Shown: positions 1 to 7,892 of the stretch, piece by piece | Layout: each line of letters starts with the position of its first letter | How positions within the stretch are numbered: the first letter of the stretch is position 1 | Assembly: GCF_900129795.1 (NCBI RefSeq) | Contig: NZ_FQWW01000002.1 | Coordinates: 620,001-684,000, forward strand | DNA length: 64,000 nucleotides | Source: Flavobacterium sp. CF108 | GTDB taxonomy: Bacteria > Bacteroidota > Bacteroidia > Flavobacteriales > Flavobacteriaceae | Direction: 5' to 3' | Program-made: the position numbers and the translations under genes | The notes under the pieces: model-generated | The model's input: the letters and a program-made list of their open reading frames with translations, nothing else | What the model was told of the DNA's origin: nothing | Databases searched by the model: none

Positions 1-1569
1 CGAAACTTCATAAGTCAATAAGTTATTCACAAAAGTTCTTAACTCATTACCTGTTTCTACATCTAAAGAAGCTTCGTCATTTGTAGTAATATAGTACCAG
101 CCTAAATCACTTGGCGGAATAAATTTTCTGTTTTCCCAGTCTGTTCTGTCGTAACTTACATCCAGTTTATATTTTAATCCTTTTACGATTTCAATTTCTC
201 CCCACACATCGCCAATGAAACGGTTTCTTTTTCCATTATTTTCAATTAGGTTGTTATACCCAATTGGGTTCATCGAAATCGCTCTTTGGGTCAAATTATC
301 TGTACCGCCGTATCCGCCCAATCTGTTAGAATCATAAACAGGCATTGTTGGAACCGCGCCTAAAATGTCGCTGATAACGGTTTGTCCCGCATTGTATTCA
401 TTAAAAATTTCTTTATCAGATTGTGTATAGGCTATTTTTACACCATATTTAAATTTTCCTTTTTTACCATTCAAATTCAAATTAGTTGACAGTCTCTCAT
501 AATCCTGAGGTGTTTTAACATAACTGGTGTTTTTAAAATAATCTATATTAAAACTGTATGCTATGTTTTCTGCACCTCCGTTAAGTGTAAGAGCCTGATT
601 TTGTACAACTCCTGTTTGTAACGCTTCTTTCTGCCAGTCTGTGTTTACATTTGTAATATAGGAAGGGCTGTTAGGATCATTTCCCGGTGCAATACTTACC
701 GGAACACCAGCTCTGATGTCCCTGTTTCTTTCGGCCTCGCTGGTAATTTTTTGATAGCCCGCACGATCTGTAACATCCCATTTTTTAGCTACATTCTGAA
801 GTCCCACGATTGATTTGAATTTAACATCCATTCGGCCTGCTTTACCTTTTTTTGTTGTAATAATTACAACTCCATTGGCACCGCGAACACCATAAATAGC
901 AGCCGAAGAAGCATCTTTTAAAACCTGCATCGATTCAATTTCTCCCGGCGCAAAATCGAAAGGAGCATCGACCATAATACCGTCAATTACAAAAAGCGGA
1001 TTATTATTGGTAAATGAAGTTATTCCTCTAATTTTGATATTTACAAAACCTCCCGGCTCACCTGATGATTGCACGGTTACGCCCGGAACTTGTCCTTGCA
1101 GCATTTTTGCCGCATCATAAGTAACTGTTTTTTTAGCCGATTCCATATTTACGACACTCACAGATCCTGTTAAATCAGATTTCTTTTGAGTTCCGTAACC
1201 AATAACAACTACTTCATTTAATTTGTTTGTGTCCTCGCCTAATGCTACGTTTATTTTTAATTGATTTCCTACTGAGATTTCACTAATTTGAAATCCTATA
1301 AATGAATAAACTAAAACATCTGTAGAAGATGCTTTAATCGAATACTCTCCGTCAAATCCAGTTGTGGCAACTGTTTTGGTTCCTTTTATCAAGATGTTTA
1401 CCCCCGGCAAAGGCAGATTGTCTTGTGCCGAAGTAACAACTCCGCTAATCGTTTTGCCTTGAGCCGACATTTGATTAACAGAAAATATTAGCATGCAGAT
1501 TGCTAAAATCCAGTCTTTTTTTGGCAATAAAAAATTGCAGTAAAAAATTAATTGTTGGTTTGTTATCAT
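1..1569 (-). CDS. SusC-like TonB-dependent outer membrane receptor (N-terminal 523 residues, 3' truncated by window edge)
   Basis: The frame is open from the ATG at 1569 to the window edge, so the C-terminal barrel (roughly half of a ~1000-residue SusC protein) is missing. Seen: a long signal peptide ending about residue 37 (MSAQ), a carboxypeptidase-D-like regulatory domain at ~39-112, the TonB-box-like segment VVVIGYGTQKK at ~120-130, then the plug domain with VPGVTVQSSGEPGG and FVIDGI. Family knowledge: SusC proteins import oligosaccharides through the outer membrane with a SusD lipoprotein, which would lie beyond the left edge. Two or three copies of a candidate regulator-binding motif lie just upstream, shared with the Nudix regulator and the symporter at 7893, so the cargo is probably a sugar polymer. 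The exact substrate cannot be read from the sequence. Confidence 0.95.
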   Translation of the reverse strand, partial: MITNQQLIFYCNFLLPKKDWILAICMLIFSVNQMSAQGKTISGVVTSAQDNLPLPGVNILIKGTKTVATTGFDGEYSIKASSTDVLVYSFIGFQISEISVGNQLKINVALGEDTNKLNEVVVIGYGTQKKSDLTGSVSVVNMESAKKTVTYDAAKMLQGQVPGVTVQSSGEPGGFVNIKIRGITSFTNNNPLFVIDGIMVDAPFDFAPGEIESMQVLKDASSAAIYGVRGANGVVIITTKKGKAGRMDVKFKSIVGLQNVAKKWDVTDRAGYQKITSEAERNRDIRAGVPVSIAPGNDPNSPSYITNVNTDWQKEALQTGVVQNQALTLNGGAENIAYSFNIDYFKNTSYVKTPQDYERLSTNLNLNGKKGKFKYGVKIAYTQSDKEIFNEYNAGQTVISDILGAVPTMPVYDSNRLGGYGGTDNLTQRAISMNPIGYNNLIENNGKRNRFIGDVWGEIEIVKGLKYKLDVSYDRTDWENRKFIPPSDLGWYYITTNDEASLDVETGNELRTFVNNLLTYEVS

Positions 1570-1606
1570 ACTGGTTTGTTTAAGGTTGGTTTTGTGGTTA
1601 GTTTAT

Positions 1607-1626
1607 AAGTGTTAATTTTACATTTG
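1607..1626 (+). promoter_or_regulatory. Candidate Nudix-regulator operator, site 1
   Basis: AAGTGTTAATTTTACATTTG. It matches the pattern AA(G/A)TGTnnnnnnTACATTT found at five other places in the window. It lies 38 bases upstream of the susC ATG, inside the likely 5' untranslated or promoter region. Assignment to the adjacent Nudix-type regulator is inference. Confidence 0.6.
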
Positions 1627-1705
1627 TAAATTTAAATAAAAAAAATGCGCAAAAACAAATTAATACCGCAAAAAAACATCTAAAAAAAAACACATATCGT
1701 AATTT

Positions 1706-1725
1706 AAGTGTATTTGTAACATTTA
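1706..1725 (+). promoter_or_regulatory. Candidate Nudix-regulator operator, site 2 (weaker)
   Basis: AAGTGTATTTGTAACATTTA. It keeps the AAGTGTA left half and the ACATTT right half with the same spacing, but the right half reads AACA instead of TACA. It lies in the susC/Nudix intergenic region, which otherwise (1570-2129) contains only low-complexity A/T tracts. Confidence 0.4.
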
Positions 1726-1770
1726 AGAAATTGCTATTTATTTCAAAAAAGAAATGTTTTTGACGAGTTA

Positions 1771-1790
1771 ATTGTGTAAAAACTACACTT
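1771..1790 (-). promoter_or_regulatory. Candidate Nudix-regulator operator, site 3
   Basis: On the minus strand the site reads AAGTGTAGTTTTTACACAAT, a near-palindrome with half-sites GTGTA and TACAC. Spacing is the same as in the other copies. It sits about 200 bases upstream of susC and could be an upstream or looping site. Confidence 0.5.
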
Positions 1791-2033
1791 TTAATCAAAA
1801 AGTCACTTTTTAATCAAAAAAACAGCCCATCTAAAAAAGATATAAATGAGTTATTTTTTAATCACTTAAACACGATTTATTCACTGTTTTTGTAAATAAA
1901 AACCTAAATAAACAGTTTGTATTTTCAAGTTTTTTCAAAAAACTGTCCTGTATTATCCTGTTTTTGACTTAAAAAAAATCTTAAAAAAGAAAAATGAATG
2001 TTATTTTTGTGCAAAAAGTGATTTTTTTAACTC

Positions 2034-2041
2034 TATTTTTG
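2034..2041 (+). promoter_or_regulatory. Candidate -7 box for the Nudix regulator gene
   Basis: TATTTTTG fits TAnnTTTG. A TTG at 2007-2009 is 24 bases upstream, one base beyond the usual 17-23 spacing. A second TATTTTTG at 2002-2009 is an alternative. Operator site 4 would lie about 10-30 bases past the predicted start, a position suited to autorepression. Confidence 0.35.
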
Positions 2042-2056
2042 AAGTGTTATTATTGT

Positions 2057-2076
2057 AAGTGTAAAATCTACATTAA
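2057..2076 (+). promoter_or_regulatory. Candidate Nudix-regulator operator, site 4 (autoregulatory)
   Basis: AAGTGTAAAATCTACATTAA, one of the best matches to the shared palindrome. It lies 53 bases before the regulator's ATG. Its place directly upstream of the regulator gene is the main reason for linking the motif to that protein. Confidence 0.6.
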
Positions 2077-2129
2077 TAAATTATGAAACAATTGAGGAAG
2101 TTTATATCTTTACCAATAAAATATTGAAT

Positions 2130-2819
2130 ATGCTAAACAGTTATAGCTCTGCCGATAAGGTTTTACTAGCAGTAGATTGTATTATTTTTGGATTCGACAG
2201 TAACGGTTTAAAAATACTTTTAATTCAAAGGGATTTTGAACCTGAAAAGGGAAAATGGTCTCTAATTGGAGGGTTTTTAAAACGTGATGAAGTTTTAGAT
2301 GATGCGGCTATCCGAATTTTAAATACATATACAGGTCTAAATGATATCTATATGGAGCAGTTATATGCTTACAGTGAAATTGATCGTGACCCTGTCGAAA
2401 GAACAATTTCGGTTTCGTATTTTGCTTTGATTAATATCGAAAACCACAATGCAGAACTAATTCAAAATTATCACGCAGAGTGGTTCCCTATAAATGATGC
2501 ACCGAACTTAATTTTTGACCACAACGAAATGGTTCAAAATGCGATAAAAAGACTTCGTTATAAAACTTCGATAAAACCAATTGGATTTGAATTGCTTCCG
2601 GAAAAATTCACAATGCGTCAGCTTTTAGAATTGTATGAAGCAATTTTGAGCAAGGAATTAGATAAGAGAAACTTTATAAGTAAAATAAATTCTCTTGAAA
2701 TCCTGAATAAATTGGATGAAAAAGATATGCAGTCATCCCGAAAAGGATCTTATTTATACACTTTTAATAAAGAAAAGTATGAAGAGAAATTACTTAACGA
2801 TTTTGTACTGAATTTATAA
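2130..2819 (+). CDS. Nudix-domain transcriptional regulator, NrtR/AraR type
   Basis: A 229-residue protein with an N-terminal Nudix fold (LLAVDCIIFGFD, LLIQRDFEPEKGKWSLIGGFL) and a C-terminal winged helix (from about FTMRQLLELYEAI to KGSYLYTFNKEKYEE). The Nudix box is degenerate: the REUXEE core is replaced by RILNTYTG, so hydrolysis is probably lost. Known members of this group (NrtR, and AraR in Bacteroides) use the Nudix domain to sense a metabolite, AraR sensing arabinose. The gene faces susC and is flanked by shared operators, which suggests a sugar-responsive repressor of susC, itself and the symporter at 7893. The frame can be extended to a TTG at 2124; I chose the ATG at 2130. The inducer is unknown. 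Confidence 0.88.
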   Translation: MLNSYSSADKVLLAVDCIIFGFDSNGLKILLIQRDFEPEKGKWSLIGGFLKRDEVLDDAAIRILNTYTGLNDIYMEQLYAYSEIDRDPVERTISVSYFALINIENHNAELIQNYHAEWFPINDAPNLIFDHNEMVQNAIKRLRYKTSIKPIGFELLPEKFTMRQLLELYEAILSKELDKRNFISKINSLEILNKLDEKDMQSSRKGSYLYTFNKEKYEEKLLNDFVLNL

Positions 2820-2860
2820 AAAGTCTCACGCAGATACAGCAGATTATAAGTTTTAAGTTT

Positions 2861-2926
2861 AGCCACAGATTAAAAGGATTAAAATGATTTTTTTTAAATC
2901 TGTGTGAATCCTTTTAATCTGTGGCT
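2861..2926. repeat. Intergenic palindromic repeat
   Basis: Perfect 20-base inverted arms (2861-2880, 2907-2926) starting AGCCACAGATT, around a 26-base A/T loop. The CCACAGATT core also forms the arms of the element at 38889-39032, so this is a dispersed intergenic element rather than a local terminator. Confidence 0.8.
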
Positions 2927-2943
2927 ATTTACTATAAAAAAAC

Positions 2944-2977
2944 AAAACCCTGAAATCCACAATTTTCAGGGTTTTTT
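2944..2977 (+). terminator. Rho-independent terminator after the Nudix regulator
   Basis: Twelve-base stem AAAACCCTGAAA / TTTCAGGGTTTT (2944-2955 and 2964-2975) with an 8-base loop and a T tract. It lies 125 bases past the stop codon, after the palindromic repeat. Confidence 0.8.
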
Positions 2978-3079
2978 CTTCAATAAAACTACTATTAAAA
3001 AATAAACAAAATTATTTATTATCTTTTTTAACCTTGCTTTAATCGGTCATTATGAACTCTAACCGCTAAAACAAATTAA

Positions 3080-3099
3080 TAAGTGTAAAATTTACATTT
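3080..3099 (+). promoter_or_regulatory. Orphan copy of the Nudix-regulator operator, site 5
   Basis: AAGTGTAAAATTTACATTTG, the most symmetric copy of the motif. It lies between the 3' ends of two convergent genes, so no gene start is near it. Apart from the repeat, the terminator and this site, 2820-3230 shows only A/T-rich sequence. Confidence 0.55.
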
Positions 3100-3230
3100 G
3101 CAAATGTAAGCAAAATATATCTTCAAAAAAAAGAAATTGTTTTTTATTAATTTACTATTAGATTTTTTAAACAAAAAGCTGTTTTACTGTGATATAAACA
3201 ATCTATTTGCTAAAATTCTTTATCAGTTCC

Positions 3231-4229
3231 TTACAAAGAATTTCGCATAATTAACGATGATTTGTTTTCAATTTGTTCCTTCTTTCCTTTAAGGACCATT
3301 TCTGCCAGGATTTTTCCCATGGCTTCAAAATGTGTCGAAATAGTAGTAATTCCGTTGGCGGCAATTTTTTTCAGCGGTGTTTCATTATAAGATATAATTC
3401 CAAAATCAGCTCCAAGTTTTAAGTTTTTATCTCGGGCATTTTCGATTACGCGAACCAGATCACGATCATTCGGAATTATGTATAAATCTCCTTCGGTAAT
3501 TTCTCTGTTTGTAAATTCGGCAATAACTTCCGATTCAAAATTATATTCGGCACAAAAATCTTCAAAACCTAATTTCATTCCCAGCGGTTCGCGAAAACCA
3601 GGAAAAATCAAAATCAGTTTTTTGTATTTACGCAAGCGCTCTTTTCCTCTTTTCAGTCCTTCAAAAATATCCTTTTGGTGATTTTGATAAATTGCCGGAT
3701 ATATTTTTAAATCAGGATTTGTTTGATCCAGTATAATTACGTCACCTACTGGTAGGGTTTTTATCGAAGCAACGATATCTTTTAAATTTGTGGGCATCAA
3801 AATGTATTTGGTATAATTGCCGTTGCTGTCGTTTATGAGCTTTTGAAAAACCTGACTGTTAAAATGGTGAAAGAAAATATCGACCTGAACATTTTTTCCA
3901 ATGCTGCTTAAAAACGAGTTATAAATATCCTCCTTAAAAATATTCAGCTCATCAAAAAGTAAAAAAATCTTTTGTTTTATAGTGATTTCAACGCTTTTAA
4001 CGTAATATCCTTTTCCGGGAATGGCATAAATAATCCCTCTTTTTTTGAGTTCTTCATAGCCCAGCAAAACGGTATCGCGCGATAATGAAAACGCCAGACA
4101 GACTTTATTTACTGATGGAAGCTTGTCGCCTTTTACTAATTTTTCTTCTTCAATTGCTTTTTCTATTGAAAGAATTATCTGCTTATATTTTGGCAGACCA
4201 ATGTTGTTTTGAATCGAAATTATATTCAT
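3231..4229 (-). CDS. GntR-family regulator with LacI-type sugar-binding domain
   Basis: A 332-residue regulator. The N-terminus is a GntR winged helix (PKYKQIILSIEKAIEEEKL, KLPSVNKVCLAFSLSRDTV, GYEELKKRGIIYAIPGKGYY). The rest resembles the periplasmic-binding-protein fold of LacI regulators, including ADFGIISYNETPLKKIAANGITTIS near the end. This architecture is typical of Bacteroidota sugar regulators. A longer frame reaches 4325 but would run through the promoter region; the ATG at 4229 starts exactly where family similarity begins. The gene is divergent from galM, and a direct repeat in the shared intergenic region is a plausible binding site. I infer control of the gal operon, with galactose or a derivative as effector. 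Confidence 0.88.
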   Translation of the reverse strand: MNIISIQNNIGLPKYKQIILSIEKAIEEEKLVKGDKLPSVNKVCLAFSLSRDTVLLGYEELKKRGIIYAIPGKGYYVKSVEITIKQKIFLLFDELNIFKEDIYNSFLSSIGKNVQVDIFFHHFNSQVFQKLINDSNGNYTKYILMPTNLKDIVASIKTLPVGDVIILDQTNPDLKIYPAIYQNHQKDIFEGLKRGKERLRKYKKLILIFPGFREPLGMKLGFEDFCAEYNFESEVIAEFTNREITEGDLYIIPNDRDLVRVIENARDKNLKLGADFGIISYNETPLKKIAANGITTISTHFEAMGKILAEMVLKGKKEQIENKSSLIMRNSL

Positions 4230-4261
4230 AAGAAAAGTGAAATTTTGTGCAATATACAAAA

Positions 4262-4278
4262 ACTGGTAGGTACTGGTA
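4262..4278 (+). promoter_or_regulatory. Candidate operator in the gal divergent promoter
   Basis: Two direct copies of ACTGGTA (4262-4268, 4272-4278), start to start 10 bases, that is one helical turn. They lie 23-39 bases upstream of the galM -7 box, where the -33 element should be. They are probably bound by the divergent GntR-type regulator (inference). Confidence 0.5.
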
Positions 4279-4300
4279 TGTAAAACTAAAGAAATGTTTC

Positions 4301-4308
4301 TATTTTTG
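4301..4308 (+). promoter_or_regulatory. -7 box of the galMKT operon
   Basis: TATTTTTG matches TAnnTTTG and lies 24 bases before the galM ATG at 4333. No clear TTG is seen at -33; the ACTGGTA repeat occupies that position, which could mean activator dependence. Confidence 0.5.
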
Positions 4309-4332
4309 AATTTCATTTTTGGCAAAATTTAC

Positions 4333-5388
4333 ATGGAAATAAAACATAAATCGCATTTAAAGGAAACTTATAATTCTAAATCCTTTGGTTTCACCCCAGA
4401 TAATAACGAAATTCTTTCTTTAGAATTATCGAATAAAAATGGTATGAAGGTCGAGATTACAAATTATGGAGCGACTGTGACGTCATTACAAGTTCCTGTT
4501 TCAAACGGAAATCTTGTTGATGTGGTTTTGGGTTTTGATTCTGTTTCTTCTTATTTAGAATCTTATTTGCTGCCAAGTGCTCCTTATTTTGGAACAACCG
4601 TAGGACGTTATGCTGGAAGAATCAATAAAGGAACTTTTTCATTAAATGGAAAAACCTATGAATTGGCCAAAAATAATAATGGAAATTCCCTTCACGGCGG
4701 AAATAATGGTTTTGGAAGAAAAGTATGGAGTGTTACTAATCAAACTTTGGATGAAAATCCTTCGATAACTTTTAGTCTTATAAGTAAAGATTTAGATGAA
4801 AATTATCCAGGAGAATTACATGTTGATTTAACGTATACTTTGACAGAAGGCAATGAATTGAAATTAGATTATAAAGCGGTTTCGACAGAAGATACGGTTA
4901 TAAATTTAACGCATCACAGTTATTTTAATCTGGACGGACACGATGGAAGTGTTTTAGATCAGACCGTTTTTATTGATGCTGAAAAAATAGTGGAGACAAA
5001 CCACGAGAATATTCCAACCGGAAAATTTATAGATCTAACGAATCATGAGTTTGATTTTAGAACTGCGAAAAATTGCCCGGCTTCAATAGATAATTCTTTT
5101 GTGATTGAACAGACAAACAATGCTTCGGCGGTTTTATCAAGCTCTAAAAATAATTTAAAAATGAGTGTTTTTACGGATCAGCCAAGTGTACATATATATG
5201 TGGGCGGAAACTGTTTTGATATTTTAAAAGGAAAAAACGATGTGGTTTACCATAAAACAAGCGGAATTTGTTTTGAAACTCAAAATTTTCCAGACGCTCC
5301 AAACCAGTCTCATTTTCCAAATTCGGTTTTGAAAAAAGGCGAAGAATACAACCAGAAAACGGTTTACAAATTTGAAAACATAAACTAA
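4333..5388 (+). CDS. galM: Aldose 1-epimerase (galactose mutarotase)
   Basis: A 351-residue cytoplasmic enzyme that interconverts alpha- and beta-galactose, the first step of the Leloir pathway. Visible: the N-terminal core TNYGATVTSLQVP, the substrate-binding stretch NNGNSLHGGNNGFGRKVW, the active-site histidine region NLTHHSYFNLDG, and near the end SGICFETQNFPDAPN, which carries the general-base glutamate. The ATG at 4333 follows the promoter at 4301-4308; an upstream start at 4294 would lie before the predicted transcript start. It is the first gene of galM-galK-galT, with a 17-base gap to galK. Confidence 0.95.
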   Translation: MEIKHKSHLKETYNSKSFGFTPDNNEILSLELSNKNGMKVEITNYGATVTSLQVPVSNGNLVDVVLGFDSVSSYLESYLLPSAPYFGTTVGRYAGRINKGTFSLNGKTYELAKNNNGNSLHGGNNGFGRKVWSVTNQTLDENPSITFSLISKDLDENYPGELHVDLTYTLTEGNELKLDYKAVSTEDTVINLTHHSYFNLDGHDGSVLDQTVFIDAEKIVETNHENIPTGKFIDLTNHEFDFRTAKNCPASIDNSFVIEQTNNASAVLSSSKNNLKMSVFTDQPSVHIYVGGNCFDILKGKNDVVYHKTSGICFETQNFPDAPNQSHFPNSVLKKGEEYNQKTVYKFENIN

Positions 5389-5405
5389 CTACCTATTACA
5401 ATATA

Positions 5406-6566
5406 ATGAGTGATATTTTAATACAAAATACGACTGCTTTTTTTGAGAAATCATTTGGCACTAAGCCAGATAAAGTGGTGCTTTCTCCGGGAAGAATTAA
5501 TATTATCGGGGAACATATTGATTACAATGACGGTTTTGTTTTACCGGCTGCAATTGATAAAGTGATTTGTTTTGCTTTTGAAAAAAACAATTCAAAGAAA
5601 TCAAAAGTAATCGCCATTGATTTAAATGAAGAATTTGAAATTGATTTAACTCAGGAAGTAAAACTGAGCGATGTTGTCTGGACAAATTACATTCGCGGTG
5701 TTATAAAACAATTGCAGGATAACGGATATTCGTTTGAAGGTTTCAACTGTGTTTTTAGCAGTAATATTCCGGTTGGTTCTGGTTTATCTTCTTCTGCGGC
5801 TTTAGAGTGCGGAACTTTATTCGGAATTAAACAGCTTTTTGATTTAAAAATTGAAAAAGTTGACATAGCATTATTAGGACAAAAAGCAGAACACTGGGTT
5901 GGAATTAACTGTGGAATTATGGATCAGTTTTCGAGCGTTCACGGTCTTGAAAATAAAGTTATAAAACTAGATTGCAACACGCTTGATTTTGAATATCACA
6001 ATGCCGATTTTAAAGATTATTCATTGATTTTAATGGATAGTAACGTGAAGCATTCTCTTTTTACATCGGAATATAACACGCGAAGAATTGAGTGTGAACA
6101 AGGTTTAGCGATTATTAAAAATAATTTTCCTGAAGTAAAAAGTTTCAGGGATTGTTCTGAAGAACAGCTTTTAAGCATTCAGGATAAAATAAGTGAAACG
6201 GTTTTTAAAAGAGTTCATTTTGTTGTAAAAGAAATTAACCGTGTTATAAAAGCCTGCGAAGCGCTGGACAAAGGAGATATTGAACTTTTAGGACAATTGC
6301 TTTTTGAAACGCATTATGGTTTATCGCAGGAATATGAAGTAAGCTGTGCCGAGTTAGACATGCTTGTAGATACTGCAAAAGCAGATGATGCCATTATTGG
6401 TTCTCGCGTTATGGGAGGCGGTTTTGGAGGCTGTACCATAAATTTAATTAAAAAAGGACATGAAAATCAGGTAAAAAGTAAGTTTTCAAATCTTTATTTA
6501 GATACATTTGGGATTGAATTAAAATTTTATGATGTAAAAATCTCAAACGGAACAACATTACTTTAA
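5406..6566 (+). CDS. galK: Galactokinase
   Basis: A 386-residue GHMP-family kinase that phosphorylates galactose to galactose 1-phosphate with ATP. All three family motifs are present: the galactokinase signature PGRINIIGEHIDYNDGF (~residues 28-44), the ATP-binding loop PVGSGLSSSAALE (~122-134), and the C-terminal glycine-rich VMGGGFGGCTI. Length is normal for bacterial GalK. The gene lies 17 bases after galM and 16 bases before galT. Confidence 0.97.
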   Translation: MSDILIQNTTAFFEKSFGTKPDKVVLSPGRINIIGEHIDYNDGFVLPAAIDKVICFAFEKNNSKKSKVIAIDLNEEFEIDLTQEVKLSDVVWTNYIRGVIKQLQDNGYSFEGFNCVFSSNIPVGSGLSSSAALECGTLFGIKQLFDLKIEKVDIALLGQKAEHWVGINCGIMDQFSSVHGLENKVIKLDCNTLDFEYHNADFKDYSLILMDSNVKHSLFTSEYNTRRIECEQGLAIIKNNFPEVKSFRDCSEEQLLSIQDKISETVFKRVHFVVKEINRVIKACEALDKGDIELLGQLLFETHYGLSQEYEVSCAELDMLVDTAKADDAIIGSRVMGGGFGGCTINLIKKGHENQVKSKFSNLYLDTFGIELKFYDVKISNGTTLL

Positions 6567-6582
6567 TACCACACACAACACA

Positions 6583-7644
6583 ATGAAAAATTTTGACATT
6601 AACGAAGATCCTCACAGACGTTTTAATCCCTTAATTAATGAATGGGTTTTGGTTTCACCTCATCGTGCAAAACGTCCGTGGCAGGGACAAAATGAAACCA
6701 TTTCGACAGAATCACTTCCTAAACACGATCCCGAATGCTATTTATGTCCGGGAAATGTTCGTGCAAACGGAGTTAGTAATCCGGCATACAAAAACAGTTT
6801 TGTTTTTGACAATGATTTTGCTGCTTTAAAACAGGATGAAATTATTTTTGAAGAAGATATTAAGCATACATTTTTTAAGGCAAAACCAGAACAGGGAATT
6901 TCGAGAGTGGTTTGTTTTTCTCCAAGACACGATCTTACACTTCCGGAAATGGAAGTTTCAGACATTGAAAATATTGTAAAAACCTGGCAGAAAGAATATA
7001 CTGATTTAGGAAATATAAAATATATCAACCACGTTCAGATTTTTGAAAATAAAGGAAGTGTTATGGGCTGCAGCAACCCACACCCGCACGGACAGATCTG
7101 GGCGCAGTCTTCATTGCCAACTCAGGTTGAAAAAACACATAACAGTTTAAAATCGTATTTTGATAAAAACCACAGAACTTTATTAGAAGATTACGTTCAG
7201 GCCGAATTAAAAGTGGGAAGCCGTATTGTTATCGAAAACGAATATTTTGTGGCATTAGTTCCGTTTTGGGCAATTTGGCCTTACGAAACGATGATTGTAA
7301 GTAAAAGAGCCATTAGCAAAATCACTGATTTTACTGCTGAAGAAGTTTCGGCTTATGCCAAAATTTTAAAACAGTTAACCATCAAGTACGATAATTTATT
7401 CAATACTTCATTTCCGTATTCGTCTGGAATTCACCAGGCACCAACAGACGGTTTTGATCATCCTGAATGGCATTTCCACATGCATTTTTATCCGCCGCTG
7501 CTTCGTTCAGCAACTGTAAAAAAATTCATGGTTGGTTACGAAATGATGGGAGAATCTCAAAGAGATATTACTCCTGAGAAAAGCGCCGAAATTTTAAGAC
7601 AACAAGCTGAAGTGCATTATAAAAATGCAGTAAAAATTGACTAA
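6583..7644 (+). CDS. galT: Galactose-1-phosphate uridylyltransferase
   Basis: A 353-residue enzyme swapping UMP between UDP-glucose and galactose 1-phosphate. The nucleophile motif HPHGQIW (in SNPHPHGQIWAQ, ~residues 165-175) is intact, as are the zinc-type CYLCPGN (~50-56) and the C-terminal WHFHMHFYPP. Last gene of the galMKT operon. No UDP-glucose 4-epimerase (galE) is seen here, so that step must be encoded elsewhere. No terminator is evident, but a separate promoter follows for the symporter. Confidence 0.97.
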   Translation: MKNFDINEDPHRRFNPLINEWVLVSPHRAKRPWQGQNETISTESLPKHDPECYLCPGNVRANGVSNPAYKNSFVFDNDFAALKQDEIIFEEDIKHTFFKAKPEQGISRVVCFSPRHDLTLPEMEVSDIENIVKTWQKEYTDLGNIKYINHVQIFENKGSVMGCSNPHPHGQIWAQSSLPTQVEKTHNSLKSYFDKNHRTLLEDYVQAELKVGSRIVIENEYFVALVPFWAIWPYETMIVSKRAISKITDFTAEEVSAYAKILKQLTIKYDNLFNTSFPYSSGIHQAPTDGFDHPEWHFHMHFYPPLLRSATVKKFMVGYEMMGESQRDITPEKSAEILRQQAEVHYKNAVKID

Positions 7645-7696
7645 ATTTTTACGCTAATAGTCTGTTATTTGAAAATTTAACAGAATTATTTATTTA

Positions 7697-7716
7697 TAAA
7701 TGTAAATAACACATTT
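7697..7716 (-). promoter_or_regulatory. Candidate Nudix-regulator operator, site 6 (upstream of symporter)
   Basis: On the minus strand AAATGTGTTATTTACATTTA, matching the pattern of sites 1-5 with one change in the left half (AAATGT for AAGTGT). It ends 7 bases before the -33 TTG of the symporter promoter. This links the symporter to the susC/Nudix region. Confidence 0.45.
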
Positions 7717-7723
7717 AAAATGA

Positions 7724-7752
7724 TTGTTATTAAAGTTTTTATTTTAAATTTG
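7724..7752 (+). promoter_or_regulatory. Promoter of the sodium/sugar symporter gene
   Basis: TTG at 7724-7726, an 18-base spacer, then TAAATTTG at 7745-7752: a full match to the Flavobacterium housekeeping promoter. The leader to the ATG is about 135 bases. Confidence 0.65.
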
Positions 7753-7892
7753 GCTTTCGTTCTTGTTTTGACAAAAAAATAACACAATAAAAACACATAT
7801 TTCATTTTTAAACACATTAAACCACATAAATATTAATTTCAAATTTTAACTTAAACAATCACCTATACTAATTATCTAAAATACTATTAACA

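Noticed and set aside
1598..1798. Minus-strand frame of 66 codons in the susC upstream region
   Set aside because: It is a low-complexity Phe/Lys-rich translation of A/T tracts that overlaps the candidate operators.
2130..2819. ADP-ribose or other Nudix hydrolase
   Set aside because: The REUXEE part of the Nudix box is lost and a winged helix follows, so it is a regulator.
4294..4332. Upstream start of galM at 4294
   Set aside because: It would lie before and within the -7 box at 4301-4308; the ATG at 4333 fits better.
6738..7028. Antisense frames inside galT, fabG-like, KS and ABC genes
   Set aside because: They are shadows of strongly supported coding frames with no family resemblance of their own.
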